From Trichoplax adhaerens (Eukaryota; Placozoa; Uniplacotomia; Trichoplacea; Trichoplacidae), in the NCBI RefSeq assembly GCF_000150275.1, contig NW_002060943.1, positions 9,704,209-9,768,208 on the forward strand: a DNA stretch of 64,000 nt. The letters are read 5' to 3'. The notes below the pieces were generated by a model, which saw only the letters and a list, made by a program, of their open reading frames with translations, was not told the origin of the DNA and searched no databases. Shown here piece after piece: positions 1-22,770 of the stretch. Numbering within the stretch: position 1 is the first letter of the stretch; the number at the start of each line of letters is the position of its first letter. A program made the translations under genes and the position numbers.

Positions 1-238
1 TTTATTTATACTGTACTGTATTTTATTTACTGTACTGTTGCCGTACAGTATTTCATTCTACTGTACTTTATTTATTCGATTTCTTTTACGGTTATTACCT
101 ACTGTAGAATGTTTTATAATTATAATTGGAATTAAAACCGCTACAGTACAGTGCGGCATTTGAAACCACATTTTAAAGCACAGGATAATCACATACGAGT
201 ATATGCGCACAGAGCAGTATATCATAGGCTAATTTGGC
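1..238. promoter_or_regulatory. 5' flank of ING3 with scattered TACTG/CAGTA motifs
   Basis: Non-coding sequence upstream of the ING3 start codon. It carries short runs of the TACTG unit (8-20, 29-39) and reverse-oriented copies (about 43-50, 143-152), the same unit that forms dense arrays between the divergent gene pairs of this window. The left neighbour is outside the window, so it is unknown whether this is also a divergent promoter. No open reading frame is supported here. Confidence 0.5.
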
Positions 239-1803
239 ATGCTATACTTAGAAGACTATTTAGAACTGATAGAACAGCTTCCAAATGAATTTAAAAGTCG
301 CTTTGCTAAAATCAGGGAGATGGATTTGCAGGTCCAAAACGATATAGATAGCCTAGATACGAAAGTGAAAGACTTCTTTCAAAATGGTCGTAAAGCCAAA
401 TCAGAGCGGAAACAATCTGATTATCTGGATATCAATGGGGTACGTTCGCTCGTGATGCAGTGCAGTGAACTGTTAGCACATATGTGGTAGTTCATATTTT
501 TTAACTATTTTTGTAGCTTTTCTGCAATATAGCACTATACTGCTCTAAGCTGTACTTTTACAACATGCTGCAGTGATTAAGAATTTGGTATTGCACAGAA
601 AACAGATGTAGATACGGGCACAAAAAGTGACATTGCTTATACCGTACACTACCCTATGATTCTGTCAGGACGAGAATTCGTGCGAAATCCTTAGCACTGT
701 GGTACTGTATTCGACTGAGCAATTTTATCTAAATTTTCCTTTTTCTTTAGACCTATCTAAATACTATTGAGGTTGCCGATGAAAAAATCGTAATCGTACG
801 AGAATTGCAGGAGCTCCTACAACGATATACAAAACGTCTTGTTCATGAACTGGAAAAATTTAAAATAGAGCTAGAAGCTGATAATCCTGGCATCACCGAT
901 CAACTAGAGAAACACTCTTTCGAATTCGATCATTGTTGTTCACCACATACTAATTCTACCATCGCTGATATGCGCTTCCATCAGGTATCTACAGCAGGCC
1001 AAAAAAGAAAGCGTGACACTGAGTCAACGATTTCAAAATATAATGGTATTTTAGGTATTAGTAGTAAAAACTCTCCTAGTATATCTAATATAGCGAAGCC
1101 AGCAAACGATATTTCAAATTTTTCTACTCTGCAATCTAAAGTTTATACTAAAGCGAGTTCACCCAGAGGATCGGTACCATACAAATTGAATAGCGTATCT
1201 GGATGCAATAATGCTGCTGTAGAAGCAGCAGCATTCCAAGCTCTTTCAACTACTAAGCAGATGCAACAAGGTATGAAATTGGGAATTAAAGCCAGCCTGT
1301 TAATTCAAAGTTGCAATAGTTTAGATCAAAAGGCAAAATCTACTCTACATAAAGGCAGTCAAGAATTAGCTGAGGATGGCTCAGTTGCCTCGAAAAGTCA
1401 CGAATGTTTTCAAGTGTTGAACAAAGAGTCCACGAAGCAATTGGCGAAAAGAAAAGTACAGCAGAAATACGTAAGTTCAGTCGATAATGGGTATAATTCA
1501 GCAATAACATCAACTCCGCTGGCTGTTGATTCAACGCATAACACAGAAGTAAATGATGAAGTATCAGAAAGGCCTACAACATTAGAGATCTCAGAGTATG
1601 TTGTTGACCCGGATGAACCTCGTTATTGTATATGCAATCAAATTTCGTACGGTGAAATGGTTGGATGTGATAACGACGACTGTCCTATTGAATGGTTTCA
1701 TTATGCATGTGTTGGTATATCTGAGCCTCCTAAAGGAAAATGGTATTGTCCACAGTGTACAGTTAGTATGAAACGACGTAGTGCTAGAAGTGGGCACAAA
1801 TGA
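239..1803 (+). CDS. ING3: Inhibitor of growth protein 3 (ING3), two exons
   Basis: Exons 239-439 and 751-1803, joined in phase 0 through a GT-AG intron (440-750), give 417 aa; recalled vertebrate ING3 is about 418 aa. The N-terminus reads [15 protein letters not shown], the ING3-specific start of the ING dimerisation helix, and the helix continues over the splice ([15 protein letters not shown]). A long Ser/Lys-rich, poorly conserved middle follows. The C-terminus is a PHD finger (about residues 350-400) with the C4HC3 pattern: [17 protein letters not shown], then [13 protein letters not shown] and KGKWYCPQC. In known family members this finger reads H3K4me3 and ING3 is a subunit of the NuA4/TIP60 histone acetyltransferase complex in the nucleus. 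The start is certain from family conservation. The predicted exon 1 frame runs on to a stop at 490 only if the intron is ignored. Confidence 0.96.
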
Positions 1804-2043
1804 CGAAATTTATGTATCTTGCTGTATGATATAATTAATAGGCAGCACTGTTTATTAGTTAATTGCTCGATAACATTAACGGAGCAAAATTTTACCTTAC
1901 TACTAACGGTATTGCTGGTCGTAAACCCGAGCTAACGATTCATAATTTCCAATATAAGCTATGACTTGTACCTACCTTATTCCCTTAAATACTGTAGTTT
2001 TTATATATATTTATGAATTTAAAATTGGACAGTTATTATTCCA

Positions 2044-2049
2044 AATAAA
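2044..2049 (+). terminator. Poly(A) signal AATAAA of ING3
   Basis: An exact AATAAA lies 241 bp downstream of the ING3 stop codon, in AT-rich sequence. Position and orientation fit the ING3 3' end. No cDNA evidence is available. Confidence 0.6.
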
Positions 2050-5000
2050 GTTACTATATCATTATAATTAATTTAAAATCAACTATTTCTTTACATTCAA
2101 AGCGAAAAGCTTTCTTGTTTATAGAAGTGAAATCAAAATCTTTGTTGATTTGAAATGTAAAATTACATTTACTGGCCGTTAGAAAGATTATGTCTATTAC
2201 AGTACACACGTATTAGACCTGGGAATTATTTGATAGAGTTCCAGTATGTTACTCCAGTTTACCGTGTAAACGTAATAGTTCTGAATCTAAGATTCTTGAA
2301 AATTATTTCTGCTTATGAGTGTGATAACGCGGGTAAAGTTGACGCACTTTGCTTGTATGTACGGTAATCACAGTACAGTATTAAGCTTTATGCATTCAAA
2401 TAACATTGTTGTGTCGTTGCTGTTCGAATGCAGATTTACCGTATGTAGTAACTGATATGGCACAATTTCAATGCTTGCAGTTCTAAATTATTTGATAAAA
2501 AGGTATACACGAATTAGTATCTACTTTAATGTAAATATATATTCACTTACCGTCTTAGGCGTTATTTTGAGGAAAGAATTCTGTTAAATTTCAGAAATTA
2601 AATCAATTCAGTAGAAGTATTCTTTATTTTCATTCTATAATACTTTAATACATAGACGTTGTGAATGATTGATAATTCGACTAGGTTACTTTAACTTAAT
2701 TTATATAAGGGAGGGAGATGCTCAAAACTTCAGGTTCACGTTTTGCTGCTAAAATTAAATTGGCTAAATGATTGAGAGTAGATAAACGTTTATTAGTTAA
2801 CAGTTAAGTTTTAAGCCGACACAGAGATATGATCCAGCCTCGTAACCTATAGATAAGTGTAAATGTACGTCTACAATACAAGTATTTTATTCATTCGCAA
2901 TATCCCACCTCACCCCAGATACACACACTCAATAAAATCCGGTAAGTTTTATGTACTTTCTCAGAGTTTCTCAAGTTGGGGCTCTGAAAGCTGTTGTGTA
3001 CTAAAAGAGTGACAGCAGTACTCATACACGTTTTTTACTGCCGTACATGTTATACTGTAGTGCAGTACTATATAGAGTTGTAATGTAACTTAGTATTGTG
3101 ATTGTAGACTGTTAGCCATGTTTAGTATAATGTACGGTAACGTAACTTCTATATTTGTCCTAAGAGATATTTGGTAGCCATAACTATAGACTGTAGTGGT
3201 ATAGATTCTATGCCAGAGTATAGATGACTATATGCAGTAAGGTGTTGCTTTACTAATAAGGTTATAGGTAAAAATAGAACTGTAAATCATATATTAGTAT
3301 ATGGTTATTTCAGTGTACTTTGGCTGGTGTGAATAATGTCTACATAAATACTATAGTCGTATCCATATCGGATTAATGTTGGTCCGCAATAGAATAGTGT
3401 TACTAAGAATAATTTAACTATGTGTAAAATAAGGCAAAAGGTTGCCATGCGGATTGTAGCTGCGAATGCTAAGAAAAGTATAAAAACATGCAACCTTAGA
3501 TTATTCTGTTAGTTCGTTCTAGAAGTCTTTAGTAGTAGTATTCGGCTAGAGTAGAGCTGTGTGTAGTTAATCTTTGTATAAGATTCAATAAAGCCCTTAT
3601 TTTTCTAAAAATTTGGAATTTCGTAATTGGTATATATCACAAGAGTATCATAATTTATATACAGTGCGAAAATCGTATAGTTAAATTAACTAAAATATTA
3701 TAACGAGAATGAGAATTTACTGTGTGTCTGTTAAGACTACCCAAAAGCAACATTTAAAATTTAATCAACCTATTATGTTATAGTGATCGGAATTGTAATA
3801 ATCAGATTGAGTCATATGCATATTAAGTATACTCAGTACGAAGTGACAGCGATAATGTAAAGTAAAAAAGTGCAAGTACTGAGACTGTATACTGTACAGT
3901 ACACGAAGTATAACGAGTGCGGTGGATCTAATAGTAATTTAGAATGACCAGCAGCATTAACATTTTGTACTGTATATTGTATCTCTTCTGATAAACGTGC
4001 AGTGCTTCGATGAACGGTACATGACTGGTGCAGTAACATGAGAACTATTAAAAGTAATTTACAACTAACGAATTTAAGGGAGAAATCAGCAATAATTATA
4101 GCTTTGAAGATGTACAAACACATGCAGAGAATAAGATTGTCGAATTAAATAAGACACACATCATAACAGTCTATGTAATTGCAAATGGTAAATGGTTGAG
4201 AGAAATGGCGAAGACTGTAAGTACTATATTTATAAATAACTTACCGTTAAGCATGCATCTAGTGCAAAGGAATGAAATGGTACTCTTTTATTTTATGAAT
4301 ATGATAGAATGACAATGCAGTTTTTATTAAAAAATTTCATTTTAGTACTAGCTATACCCGCACTACCGTACTTTGCTTTGAATCATATCATTAAATTTAT
4401 GAAGCACTAAATGCGCTGCTATTTCTCAATCAAGCAATCATACCGTCTAATGAATATTTTACAATATATCTAATCACTAATAATTTATAATTAATGAAGT
4501 ATAATCCTTCACGAATCTGCTCAAGGCGCCCGTTGATCTACTATAATCTATTCTGTTTAAGATTTCGCATAAAAGCAGCTTGGCAGAAACATTTAAAACC
4601 TAATTAACATGGCCTATTTATCTTAGGATATGGATACAGGCTAATACAATTTGTCTCATTAAAGTTAGCGCTTGCTAGATACAACCTAGATCGATATCCC
4701 GATCGTTGGATGGCCTTATTGAATGTAAAATAACGACGATCACCAATTGTCAGTATGTTAATAATTAAATGTTCTATTCACTACTATAGAGCACTTTCTT
4801 AGCTCTCATTGTACTTAATACTATAAATTTTTTGTTGAATGATTCAACTGTTGATTAGTTAATTTGCAGAAACTTTAAAGTAACCGTAATTAAGTGATAA
4901 CAATATCCAACAACATAGAATTTCGTAATTCTAATACCATATAGCCTAGTAATTAAGATGTTTAACAGCTTTAATATATAAGAAACGAAACAACTTATTA

Positions 5001-5643
5001 GGATCGTTCGGAATACAACGTTTAATGGTAGTATTTTCTCTTTGGATTGACTCAAAAGTTTTGTAAATTCGCGGATTTGCGTTATAATTATTACGCAGTT
5101 AATGATTAAAAATTAAAAGCCACAGACTGACTTTAGCAATTGCTGAGCTAGCTGATAATTACAACATTAACAGTTGATTCGCTATAATAATTATAGCTAC
5201 TCTGCTTAACTTCTCTTTGTGTATTGCATTTATGTGGCATAAACAAAGGTAATAATGACTATGTTTGCATTAACTGTAATCAAGATCACTGAATGCATAT
5301 ACTTTACCTTTAATAAATTGGACCAATACAATAATTTATTATCTTAATACCTTAAACAGATTCAGATTAAGACTCTTTAAAACGGTACAGTGGAGCTGGC
5401 TTAACAATGCAAGGCATTAAAATTAGAGCATAAAATAAACTTTAAAAGAATCGGCCTATACAAAAATATTATAAATCAAGCACTAGTAAAATCATTAGTA
5501 AATTAGAGACCCATTGTCTGTAATGAAGTTTCCACAAACTTCTTCTACGAATCAAACTATTAACGTGCATCAAATATATGGCTTTAAAAAGATCTTAATA
5601 AAATTATCGGTTATCAAATCAATAAAAAATTTTGCTTGCAAGA
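2050..5643. other. Convergent intergenic region ING3 / receptor phosphatase
   Basis: About 3.6 kb between the ends of two convergent genes. Translations show only short, compositionally random frames with no recognisable domain. Isolated TACTG/CAGTA motifs occur (for example near 2371 and 3889) but no array. Probably 3' UTRs plus spacer. Confidence 0.6.
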
Positions 5644-13035
<7,392 letters not shown>

Positions 13036-13453
13036 CTTCTTGATATCATTAACGTATAGTAGTTACGATAAGAGCAGGCGAGGTATCCGCTATATCCGCT
13101 ATAGTACAGTATCAACCAGACAAGGAAGGCACTTGATGCCTACTGGCTATTCCAGAGTGGCGAAATTAAATGGCATGATGGGTACCCTGAAAATATAAAT
13201 TACGATTTGTACGTATTACATTAGATGAAACTCTTTTTAAGTTAATCGCATCCGCAGTACCAGAAGCCAAACGAATTCAAATAACAGTAAAGCTGAAGAA
13301 GGTTGTAGTTTATCAAACTACCCTGGATATACTGTACAGTATGGGTGTCAAAATCAAGAATGGATTAACCGTAAAATTAAAATTAACTGGAAAATTATTA
13401 AATTATTATTACTGCAGTGTGAATCTTTGATCAGTCAGGAGATTCAGAAATTG

Positions 13454-13801
13454 TAGTACTGTACTGTACTGTACAGTACTGTACTGTACTACGGTAAATA
13501 TTCTACTGTACTGTACTGTACAGTACTGTACAGTCTACCCTACTATAATGTACTGTACTGTACTGTACATCACCGTAGACGCTACAGCGTAGAAGCATAC
13601 TGTACACTGTACAGTACAGCACGATACAGTAGTGGTCCACTACCACTCTACAGTACAGTACAGTTACTGTGTTCCGCGCTTTAAAAATGATGTACTGTAC
13701 TGTACTGTACCATGTCCTGTCGCATCGATAATGATTTTAACGGTGTACGGTACTGTACTGTACTGTGCTGTACTGTACTGTACAGTTGATAGTACTGTAC
13801 T
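13454..13801. repeat. TACTG/CAGTA palindromic array between phosphatase and CHCHD4
   Basis: Dense runs of the 5-bp unit TACTG that switch to the complementary unit CAGTA at GTAC junctions, giving many short palindromes. The array sits in the 850-bp head-to-head space between the phosphatase start (13035, -) and the CHCHD4 start (13886, +), ending 85 bp before the latter. Frames across it only translate the repeat as Tyr/Cys/Thr/Val/Gln runs. There are no unique spacers, so it is not CRISPR. Confidence 0.92.
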
Positions 13802-13885
13802 CATATTTAGTTTTTAGTTTAGTTTTTATTCATTTTACAGTAATTCTGAATGTAAGTCGTTCCTTTATTTTGTTCATTTTGGACG

Positions 13886-15004
13886 ATGTCGTACTGCAGA
13901 AAAGAAGGTATTTCACACTGATTTCTTTTCTTCTTAGAAATTATCTTGACAAGTAGCTTTTATGAATGAAATCTAAATCATGGCTATGTTTATACTGCGT
14001 TTTAATGTAAACTTTTACGGTTTTACGAGTAGTAATCTGAATCACCATTTGCAGTTAGCAAGCGCGTGCACACCTGCTGCTGTTCAGTCCAGCGTCTGTG
14101 CAGACCACTGCTGCAATATTTAGGGCAGTTACATTGAATCAATTTGCTTTAGATAGCATCTACGTGATTAAGTTCTCTTACTTTAAATTAAATTAAATTA
14201 TAATTCAACTCTTAGAATTATACCATTACCTTTCTTACCTGTATAATAACTTAATTATGCATTTTTGGCTGACCACATCAATGCGGCGCAGTACAGTACG
14301 CATATTAATGATACGGTACTCGTATTTTACAGTGTGTATACCAGTATAAAAGTAATAATATTCTAAACATTATATTTATGTACGCATAAAAGTACGGTTT
14401 GCAACTTATTGGATATAATTCTTACAGTGTCCCTCTTATAAATATATAATTATGATTAATTAATAATAGCATTACTTAGAATTTACTAAAGGCTTATGCC
14501 AATTTGATAGTCATAAAAATCAAAAGCGAATGAAATTATGTACATTGTAGCAAATACACGCGTATTGGAGCATGCTTGTCTTAATGGTAACAACGTATTA
14601 TTTATTAATATGACTTTAGTTCTGTGACTAAGTCCTCGGTATTGAAGTATCGTTTATTCTATTTACATACTTTGCTTTAAGAGAAAGACTATATAATATT
14701 TACTACTACTGAGGAGCTAACGTCACCCAGCCAAATAGAGAAAGTTTCTCCTGATACTGAAGATATTGATGGAATTATTACGCCAGAAGGTGACATCAAT
14801 TGGGATTGTCCATGCCTAAATGGAATGGCTGATGGTCCATGTGCTGAAACATTCAAGAGTGCTTTTACATGTTTCTTCTACAGTGAAGCAGATCCAAAGG
14901 GATCAGATTGTATTGAACAGTTCAAATTGTTTAGCCAATGCACCATAGAATCTTCAGATTCAAGCAACTTGGAACACAATAAAGCTAATGATGATGTTAA
15001 GTAA
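13886..15004 (+). CDS. CHCHD4: Mitochondrial import oxidoreductase CHCHD4 / MIA40, two exons
   Basis: A 22-nt first exon (13886-13907) encodes MSYCRKE plus one base; after a 774-bp GT-AG intron, exon 2 (14682-15004) continues with EKDYIIF. The N-terminus matches the known CHCHD4 start. The 114-aa product carries the redox CPC motif (residues 50-52) and twin CX9C motifs (C61/C71 and C84/C94), the complete MIA40 core. In known organisms this protein oxidises and traps small cysteine-motif proteins in the mitochondrial intermembrane space. The acidic C-terminal tail is shorter than in human (about 142 aa). There is no presequence, as expected for the soluble animal form. The tiny first exon and the lack of an early ATG in exon 2 hide this gene from simple ORF searches. 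Confidence 0.95.
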
Positions 15005-15036
15005 TGCCACAACAGTTGTGAAATGTCTTGCTGGCT

Positions 15037-15042
15037 AATAAA
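15037..15042 (+). terminator. Poly(A) signal AATAAA of CHCHD4
   Basis: Exact AATAAA 33 bp after the CHCHD4 stop codon, implying a very short 3' UTR. Confidence 0.65.
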
Positions 15043-17803
15043 GATACCGCATAATATAATGTAAAATAATTATACGAATTACAGCTCTCATAGTATCGAT
15101 AGTCCAGTATGCGTAAAATAGAGAGCTAAAGGTAGCATAAAATGTTACTCTTTATATAATCTTGGTATAATCTTATTTGTTAAGCGGCTGAATTCCAAAG
15201 GTAGAAATTAATACGTAAGCCATCGGATCATGTACGTCATTTAATTGCAGAAAATTGGGAGCAACTTCACCAGAGGAGCATATTCTAGAAACATTTCGTC
15301 TATGCACAGATTCTATTTTTAATAGTGGTATAGTGTACTGTTGTTTGAATATTTTACATGCTGAAACTTTGCTAAATTCGCTTGTACACTTTTAAATATA
15401 ATCAATTTATTGTACTGCTCCTCCCTACAACATACAATAATATCTCACTTAGCGCGGCATTTACAAAATAAGAATGATAGCCTAGCCGGCGATTATCTTT
15501 CCGAGATATTAGAGTATGTACAGTACTATATATAAATTGCTGAACTTATTCGAGAATGTTACTAAACTAAAGTTACTCGCCGATTTATATAGATTGCAGT
15601 AATTTCAGCACAAAGAATATTATTTAGCATTTGCTGTCACTTGTGTGTTACTAAACTTTCTTACAATAGCCTTTAGTGTGTTGAGAACTATGAATAATTT
15701 ATTTTATGATTGAGTTAAATAATCGCTTTGTTACATCTGTATGTAACAGCTTTTTATTTACTGTAAATTTTCTCGTTACGATCTTGAATGTAGAGAAACT
15801 AGATATCGTATAGCTATTACAGTAAAGTCGGCGGAAATCTCACTGCTGTTAATACTAAAGTGATGGTATAATCAAATCAGAATATGCCTCCGAATAAGGT
15901 TCTGCACAGCATTTACATCAAAACTAGATTGCAGTAGGCAGAAATCGTAATTACTGTACCATAATACATTTTTTCAACTTACTTCATGTACGTTATATGA
16001 GAAATTACAGTATAATGTAGTAATAAATGACAGTTTATTAATTTGATTTAAAAAGGTCCAGCTTTGAAGTTAAAATCTAAGAAGCAAGCATTTAGATAAC
16101 GCCTCACACTCAGAGCTAAAATTTATGGTCTTATCAGTTTTATACTGTATGATCCACCGATATCCTCATAGAATTGTAGAACCTGAGAATTAATAATAAA
16201 ATTTATTGTAGTATTTGATATACTATACGATTCTGTGCACGGTATTGAGCATTCAAATTATGATTAGTAGTTTCTCTGTGTCAGTTGCATCATGAAAGAG
16301 CCTCTTCTTAGCTAGCCATGTATTCATTGTATGCATATTAAATTTTCACAACCCAAAAGTCTAATAGCCTACTATTACTACCATACAGCTACTATTGTAC
16401 AATATTCCCATCACAGCGGATACGGTAATCGGCACTTTTCCTGAATATAAGTACATATGTATTAACAAAATTCTGTTTAAGAAAGCTATAAATCTTTTCA
16501 AATTGTTAACTTCTAAATGAATTTATTAACTGCGCTCAATACGGTATTTAATCTTAAATTAACCGCTGTGCTTGCAATAGAAGCATTTTCATAACTGTTG
16601 TGTTATAATACTGCACGTTTGCAATAGGCATATTGTCTCCATAGTACTCTACAGTATATTGCGTCTATCAGTACGTTGTAACCGGCGCACTACTGCGATC
16701 GCAAACTATACAGTATTACTGACTGTAATTGATCAGCTGGGTAACAGATTTAGGGATAGGATATATGATAAAGTAATTCTTTAGCACTAAGAATGCATAA
16801 CATACAGAGCTCCGGTACCTTCTTAATTAGATACTGTAGTTCCTTAACATATATGCTAAATCGTAATTTTTATATTTTAAAACTGCTATTGCCTCAAGTG
16901 AAAGTATAAGCTACTAAAGCAATCTTGATAATCATAATTTTTATACCACAGAATATAGATAAACCGAATAATGCTGTAATACGGTGTACATCATGTTATC
17001 AATTTCCCTTCTAGAAAAAGGCAGATATCCGAGATGCTAAAAGTATGTATTTTACATATCGTAAATGTGTCTTTGTCATTTGAGGTATCAAAGTATACAG
17101 TACTACGGATGCCTTGACCTTGTGCAAGTGTTGAAGTGCATCCTAGCCAGTTGCGCTCCAGAGAAGCACAGTAAATACGCACGTAGAACAACTTCAGTCA
17201 ATTAAAAGACAATCAGAAAATGAATCTACGAGATAAACATTATACAATGAATATATTTGTGTAACAGAGCATATCTGAAATTAATCCAACGTTTACGTGC
17301 TTCATGCCTTGATGTTAATTTGCCTTATTAAACGAATTATACAGTTATGATGTATTGTTTATTATATGAAACTGTCCTCTCAAATTTCAGGATTTAGTCA
17401 CTTGTAAAAAGATTTTTGGCTAAACTTTCGTAATATTAGCAAGGACAACTAATATCATCTTTTTTAGTATGTATATAATTTTCTACAAACGATATCGGTA
17501 AATAGAAGAGGTCCATTTAAACATGTACATTATAACGGTTAACCTTATTTCCATAATAAGAAAACTATGCTTAAAATCGTGTTGGAGAAAATCCAATAAT
17601 TATTAGCCGCATAAAAATAGTACGTCATCAAAGTTTCCTGTTACTACTTAAGTTATCCTGTAATAACTTAAATTAATACTACAGTACGCAGTAATACTGT
17701 AGGTTGTAATACCACTTTCAGAATACCGCAACATATACGAGTAAATGGTTATTGGAATGCAGTAGAACAATGTGGTATTCCAAGTTTTCTTTACATGATC
17801 TTA
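15043..17803. other. Convergent intergenic region CHCHD4 / SLC35C1
   Basis: About 2.8 kb of AT-rich sequence between two gene 3' ends. No conserved protein segment was found on either strand. Only single TACTG/CAGTA copies occur. Confidence 0.6.
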
Positions 17804-21384
<3,581 letters not shown>

Positions 21385-21526
21385 CTTGGTTTCATACGAG
21401 CGGTAGCTTGTTCTTTAATACAATATAAAATAACTAAATTCAACAACTGCACCTCTGTATCAACTATCCAAAAAGAAAGGAGTGCACGGTCAGTGGCAGA
21501 GACTTCGAAAAAACTTCATAAAGTTT

Positions 21527-21693
21527 ACTACAGTACAGTACTGTATACCGAACTGTACTGTAATGTACAGTACGGTACTGTACTCGATTGTCACACTCTT
21601 GACATTGAGGTACTGTACCGTACTGTACAGTACAGGACAATACTCTCTAATAAGGGTCTCTACTGTACACTGTACAGTACAGTACAGTACCGT
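21527..21693. repeat. TACTG/CAGTA palindromic array upstream of SLC35C1
   Basis: Same 5-bp unit as at 13454 and 44019, in both orientations, beginning 143 bp upstream of the SLC35C1 start. Short reading frames across it on both strands translate only the repeat. Confidence 0.9.
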
Positions 21694-21789
21694 GCACATT
21701 GCCGGCGGATCGTGTTTACTGTGCAATAGTGCGTATTTTCGTTCGATGCCATACTAAATGCTTAGCACGCTCCTGGATTTAAAGCACAT

Positions 21790-21880
21790 AACTAGACAAC
21801 GTAATGAGCTTGAGCCAGTACGACGATTTACATTGGATTCTCGATTCAATACGAGCATTCGGAGCTTATAGAATGCTCGG
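21790..21880. repeat. Imperfect inverted repeat, relative of a copy near 34.6-34.9 kb
   Basis: Contains CGAGCATTC followed after a short loop by GAATGCTCG (about 21852-21879), preceded by CTCGATTCAATACGAG. A region at 34605-34880 contains CGGGCATTC/GAATGCCCG and CTCGATTCATTGCGAG, so the two loci appear to share a diverged, hairpin-forming repeat. Confidence 0.45.
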
Positions 21881-22031
21881 TACTGAAGAAGAAAATGCTT
21901 CACTTATTTATATGTACAGTATACAGTATAACCATGCATAAACTCTGCCTACTGCTGCCGTGTCGTCGAAATTAGTCTAAACCTAAAATCTAAAAAAATA
22001 AATAAATAAAACACTCCAAAAATAAAATTTA

Positions 22032-22770
22032 ATACTACTGTACTGTACAGTACAGTATGTGCAATTGTACGTACAGTATGTACTCTACAGTACTAGTGTC
22101 GGGAAGCTGTACTGTACCGTGTGCGGCAGTCTGTGACGATGACTTAAAGCAGTTAAAGGTACAGTACTGTACAAGTGTACATACAGTATACTGTACTGTA
22201 CTGTATAGTCAGAGGCTACTCGAGCGAGTAGTAGTCTCTGGTATAGTCTACCATACAGTACTGTAGATGCGCTGATCTCATAAACGTGTACAGTACTGTA
22301 CAGTAGTGTACTTTACATTGTACTGTACTGTACAGTACAGTGTACTCTACCTTACCACAGTACTGTACTGTATGTACTACTGCATTGTTCAGTACTGTAA
22401 CGACTTGTCGCTTCGAGCAGAGTGAGTACTGTACAGTACAGTACAGTACAGTACAGTGTTGTGCAGTGGAGTAAAAAATGAACCCGAACACGATACAACC
22501 CGAGCAAATTGTTGATTTTCTAACCCGAAATAAGTGCAATCGCTACACAAACACTGTATCACCACAGAAATTTTTAACCCGAATCCAGCCTTCGAGTCGG
22601 GTTTTGGGTTGACTTTGTACATCCCTGGTACTAATAGAGTGGTAGTACGTACGTAAACTGTACAGTACAGTGCTGTACACTGAGTGGTAATGTACAGTTA
22701 CAGTACGTCAATAACATACATAAGAAACCACTAGTGCACATTTATGGCTCATAGCTTTACAGTACTGTAC
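22032..22770. repeat. Second and third TACTG/CAGTA blocks in the SLC35C1 / LRIG divergent space
   Basis: Dense block 22032-22464 and a sparser block 22657-22770 of the same palindromic 5-bp unit, interrupted by the CCCGAA-rich segment at 22481-22610. All lie between the 5' ends of SLC35C1 (-) and the LRIG gene (+). Confidence 0.9.
22481..22610. repeat. AACCCGA-rich segment
   Basis: Four copies of AACCCGA or close variants and one inverted GTCGGGTT in 130 bp, embedded between TACTG/CAGTA blocks. A second locus at 32531-32572 has similar spaced CCGA/GGTCCGAA elements. Probably remains of a dispersed repeat; not telomeric, since copies are irregularly spaced. Confidence 0.5.

Noticed and set aside
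13454-13801. CRISPR-like regular repeats
   Set aside because: The unit is 5 bp, palindromic and without unique spacers of constant length; the genome is eukaryotic.
22481-22610. Internal telomere repeat
   Set aside because: The AACCCGA copies are irregularly spaced and do not form a tandem array.
21482-22622. Several short reading frames on both strands rich in Tyr, Cys, Thr, Val, Gln (also at 13632-13956 and 55387-55581)
   Set aside because: They simply translate the TACTG/CAGTA array in different frames; no domain, no splice support, and both strands are open at once.
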